DNA of 13,373 nucleotides from Campylobacterota bacterium (GTDB lineage: Bacteria > Campylobacterota > Campylobacteria > Campylobacterales > Sulfurospirillaceae), in contig RZYK01000036.1 in the NCBI GenBank assembly GCA_009930355.1, positions 1 to 13,373 on the forward strand. The letters are read 5' to 3'. The translations under genes were made by a program, and so were the position numbers. Below, one piece after another: positions 12,345 to 13,373 of this stretch. Under the pieces are notes generated by a model, which had not been told where the DNA came from, made no database searches, and worked only from the letters and a program-made list of their open reading frames with translations. How positions within the stretch are numbered: position 1 is the stretch's first letter; each line of letters begins with the position of its first letter.

Positions 12345-13373
12345 ATGGCTGATATTACAAGACGTAATTTCGTTAAGTTAGGTGCTGTTGGAGCAGGATT
12401 ATTAGCGCTTGGTGAAGGTCCATTAAGTGCAAACGTTCTTGAACAAAAAGGTGTCAAATATGATGAAGAATATGATGTAGTCATTATTGGTTCTGGTTTT
12501 GCAGCACTCTCTGCGGCAATCACCTCAGCTGAAAAAGGTAATAAAGTTTTAGTCATGGAGAAAATGGGACGTCTAGGCGGTAACTCTGTCATTAATGGAG
12601 GACTTTTGGCAGTAGTAAATAGTCCTAAGCAAAAAACAGAGGGTGTAAAAGACTCCCTTGAGATCTACATGAATGATAGTATGAAAGCTGGTTTACAGAT
12701 AAATCATCCAGAAAATCTTAAAATTATTGTTGAACGTGGTAATGATGCTCTTAAACTTGTCGAAAAATGTGGTGCTAAATTTTATGAAAAACTCTCCCAT
12801 TTAGGTGGACATTCTGTCCCTAGAACATATCTAGCGGCTAATGGCAGTGGTTCAGGAATTGTTCAACCCATGATTACTTATTTAGAAAAGTTGTCCAATG
12901 TAAAAATTAAAAGTAGAACAAAATTTGATGATTTTATTTTAGATGAAAAAGGTAAAGTTGTTGGAGTATCTGTCAGAGAAAATTATAAATTTGACATGAA
13001 ATCGTTAGATGATCATAATGAAAATAAAACAGGTGATCGTAAATATTTTAAAGCAAAAAAAGGTGTTGTTCTTGCGAGTGGTGGCTTCTCTCGTGATATT
13101 TTCTTCCGTAATATGCAAGATCCTGGTATTCCTGTTGAAACAGACTCTACAAATCAGCCAGGGGCTACAGGTGAAGTTTTAATGAAAGCATTTGAGCTTG
13201 GAGCTGTACCTGTTCATGTATCTTGGATTCAATTTGGTCCTTGGGCATGTCCAGATGAAAAAGGTTTTGGTGCTGCTTCAAACTTTAATATCAATGCAAC
13301 ATTTAGATATGGTATTTCTGTCAATCCAAAAACAGGTAAACGTTTTATGAATGAACTAGCAGATAGACGTACC
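12345..13373 (+). CDS. Tat-exported FAD-dependent reductase, FccA/urocanate-reductase-like (3' end outside the window)
   Basis: The ORF is open to the right edge; 343 residues are visible and about a third is missing. The N-terminus has a twin-arginine signal, TRRNFVK (5-11) then a hydrophobic stretch GAVGAGLLALG, so it is exported folded with its cofactor. The FAD-binding fold begins at DVVIIGSGFAALSAA (44-58), with VMEK (70-73) and GRLGGNSVINGG (75-86). It belongs to the flavocytochrome-c/fumarate reductase flavoprotein group that reduces C=C bonds. The last residues, GKRFMNELADRR, align with the segment holding the catalytic acid Arg of Shewanella fumarate reductase (RFVNEITTRDK), probably R341 here. 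No CXXCH is present so far, so hemes would be on a separate cytochrome, as in Wolinella FccABC. The substrate (fumarate, methacrylate, urocanate or other) is unknown. Confidence 0.88.
   Translation, partial: MADITRRNFVKLGAVGAGLLALGEGPLSANVLEQKGVKYDEEYDVVIIGSGFAALSAAITSAEKGNKVLVMEKMGRLGGNSVINGGLLAVVNSPKQKTEGVKDSLEIYMNDSMKAGLQINHPENLKIIVERGNDALKLVEKCGAKFYEKLSHLGGHSVPRTYLAANGSGSGIVQPMITYLEKLSNVKIKSRTKFDDFILDEKGKVVGVSVRENYKFDMKSLDDHNENKTGDRKYFKAKKGVVLASGGFSRDIFFRNMQDPGIPVETDSTNQPGATGEVLMKAFELGAVPVHVSWIQFGPWACPDEKGFGAASNFNINATFRYGISVNPKTGKRFMNELADRRT

Noticed and set aside
12323..12592. Open frame on the minus strand opposite the reductase start
   Set aside because: It is antisense to an evident Tat-signal flavoprotein with a strong ribosome site; no coding signs of its own.

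Overview
The window looks like a chromosomal segment of a free-living, respiring Campylobacterota bacterium, most likely Sulfurospirillum or a close relative. I base this on the AT-rich, tightly packed genes, the style of the chemoreceptors, the Uup, PurH, DsbB/DsbA and hotdog thioesterase set, and a Tat-exported flavocytochrome-c-type reductase preceded by its own two-component system. The genus is an inference from protein style; no database search was possible.

Layout. 1-364 is the C-terminal end of a chemoreceptor (+), followed by a hairpin terminator. 464-2413 is the ABC-F ATPase Uup (+). It converges on a second chemoreceptor (2426-4015, -) that carries a c-type heme motif (CXXCH) in its periplasmic sensor. 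That receptor is preceded by a possible 16-codon leader ORF with a strong ribosome site and a TGATG stop/start junction. 4161-6065 (-) is a tightly coupled three-gene operon: a DUF2249 protein, a polytopic protein resembling heme-copper oxidase subunit I or NnrS, and a MIP18/DUF59 protein. An FNR/CRP-type box sits at the class II distance from its -10. 6200-7732 (-) is purH. 7824-8884 (+) is an overlapping dsbB-dsbA thiol-oxidation pair. It converges on a hotdog acyl-CoA thioesterase (8894-9379, -). 9545-12237 (+) encodes a membrane histidine kinase and an OmpR-type response regulator. At 12345 a Tat-signal FAD reductase gene starts and runs off the right end.

How the genes may work together. 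The kinase/regulator pair probably controls the periplasmic flavoprotein reductase, whose upstream region has helically phased TCC repeats. The DUF2249/oxidase-like/MIP18 operon probably responds to oxygen or nitrogen oxides through an FNR/CRP-family activator. The heme chemoreceptor would fit redox taxis.

The most unusual non-gene signal is an exact 12-bp palindrome, TTTACATGTAAA, present four times (4028, 6040, 7485, 9388). It should be very rare by chance. Two copies lie in predicted 5' leaders and two in coding sequence near gene starts. Both convergent gene pairs also end in hairpins that contain both stop codons. No gene-free stretch exceeds about 165 bases, and I saw no tRNA, rRNA, CRISPR or insertion sequence.
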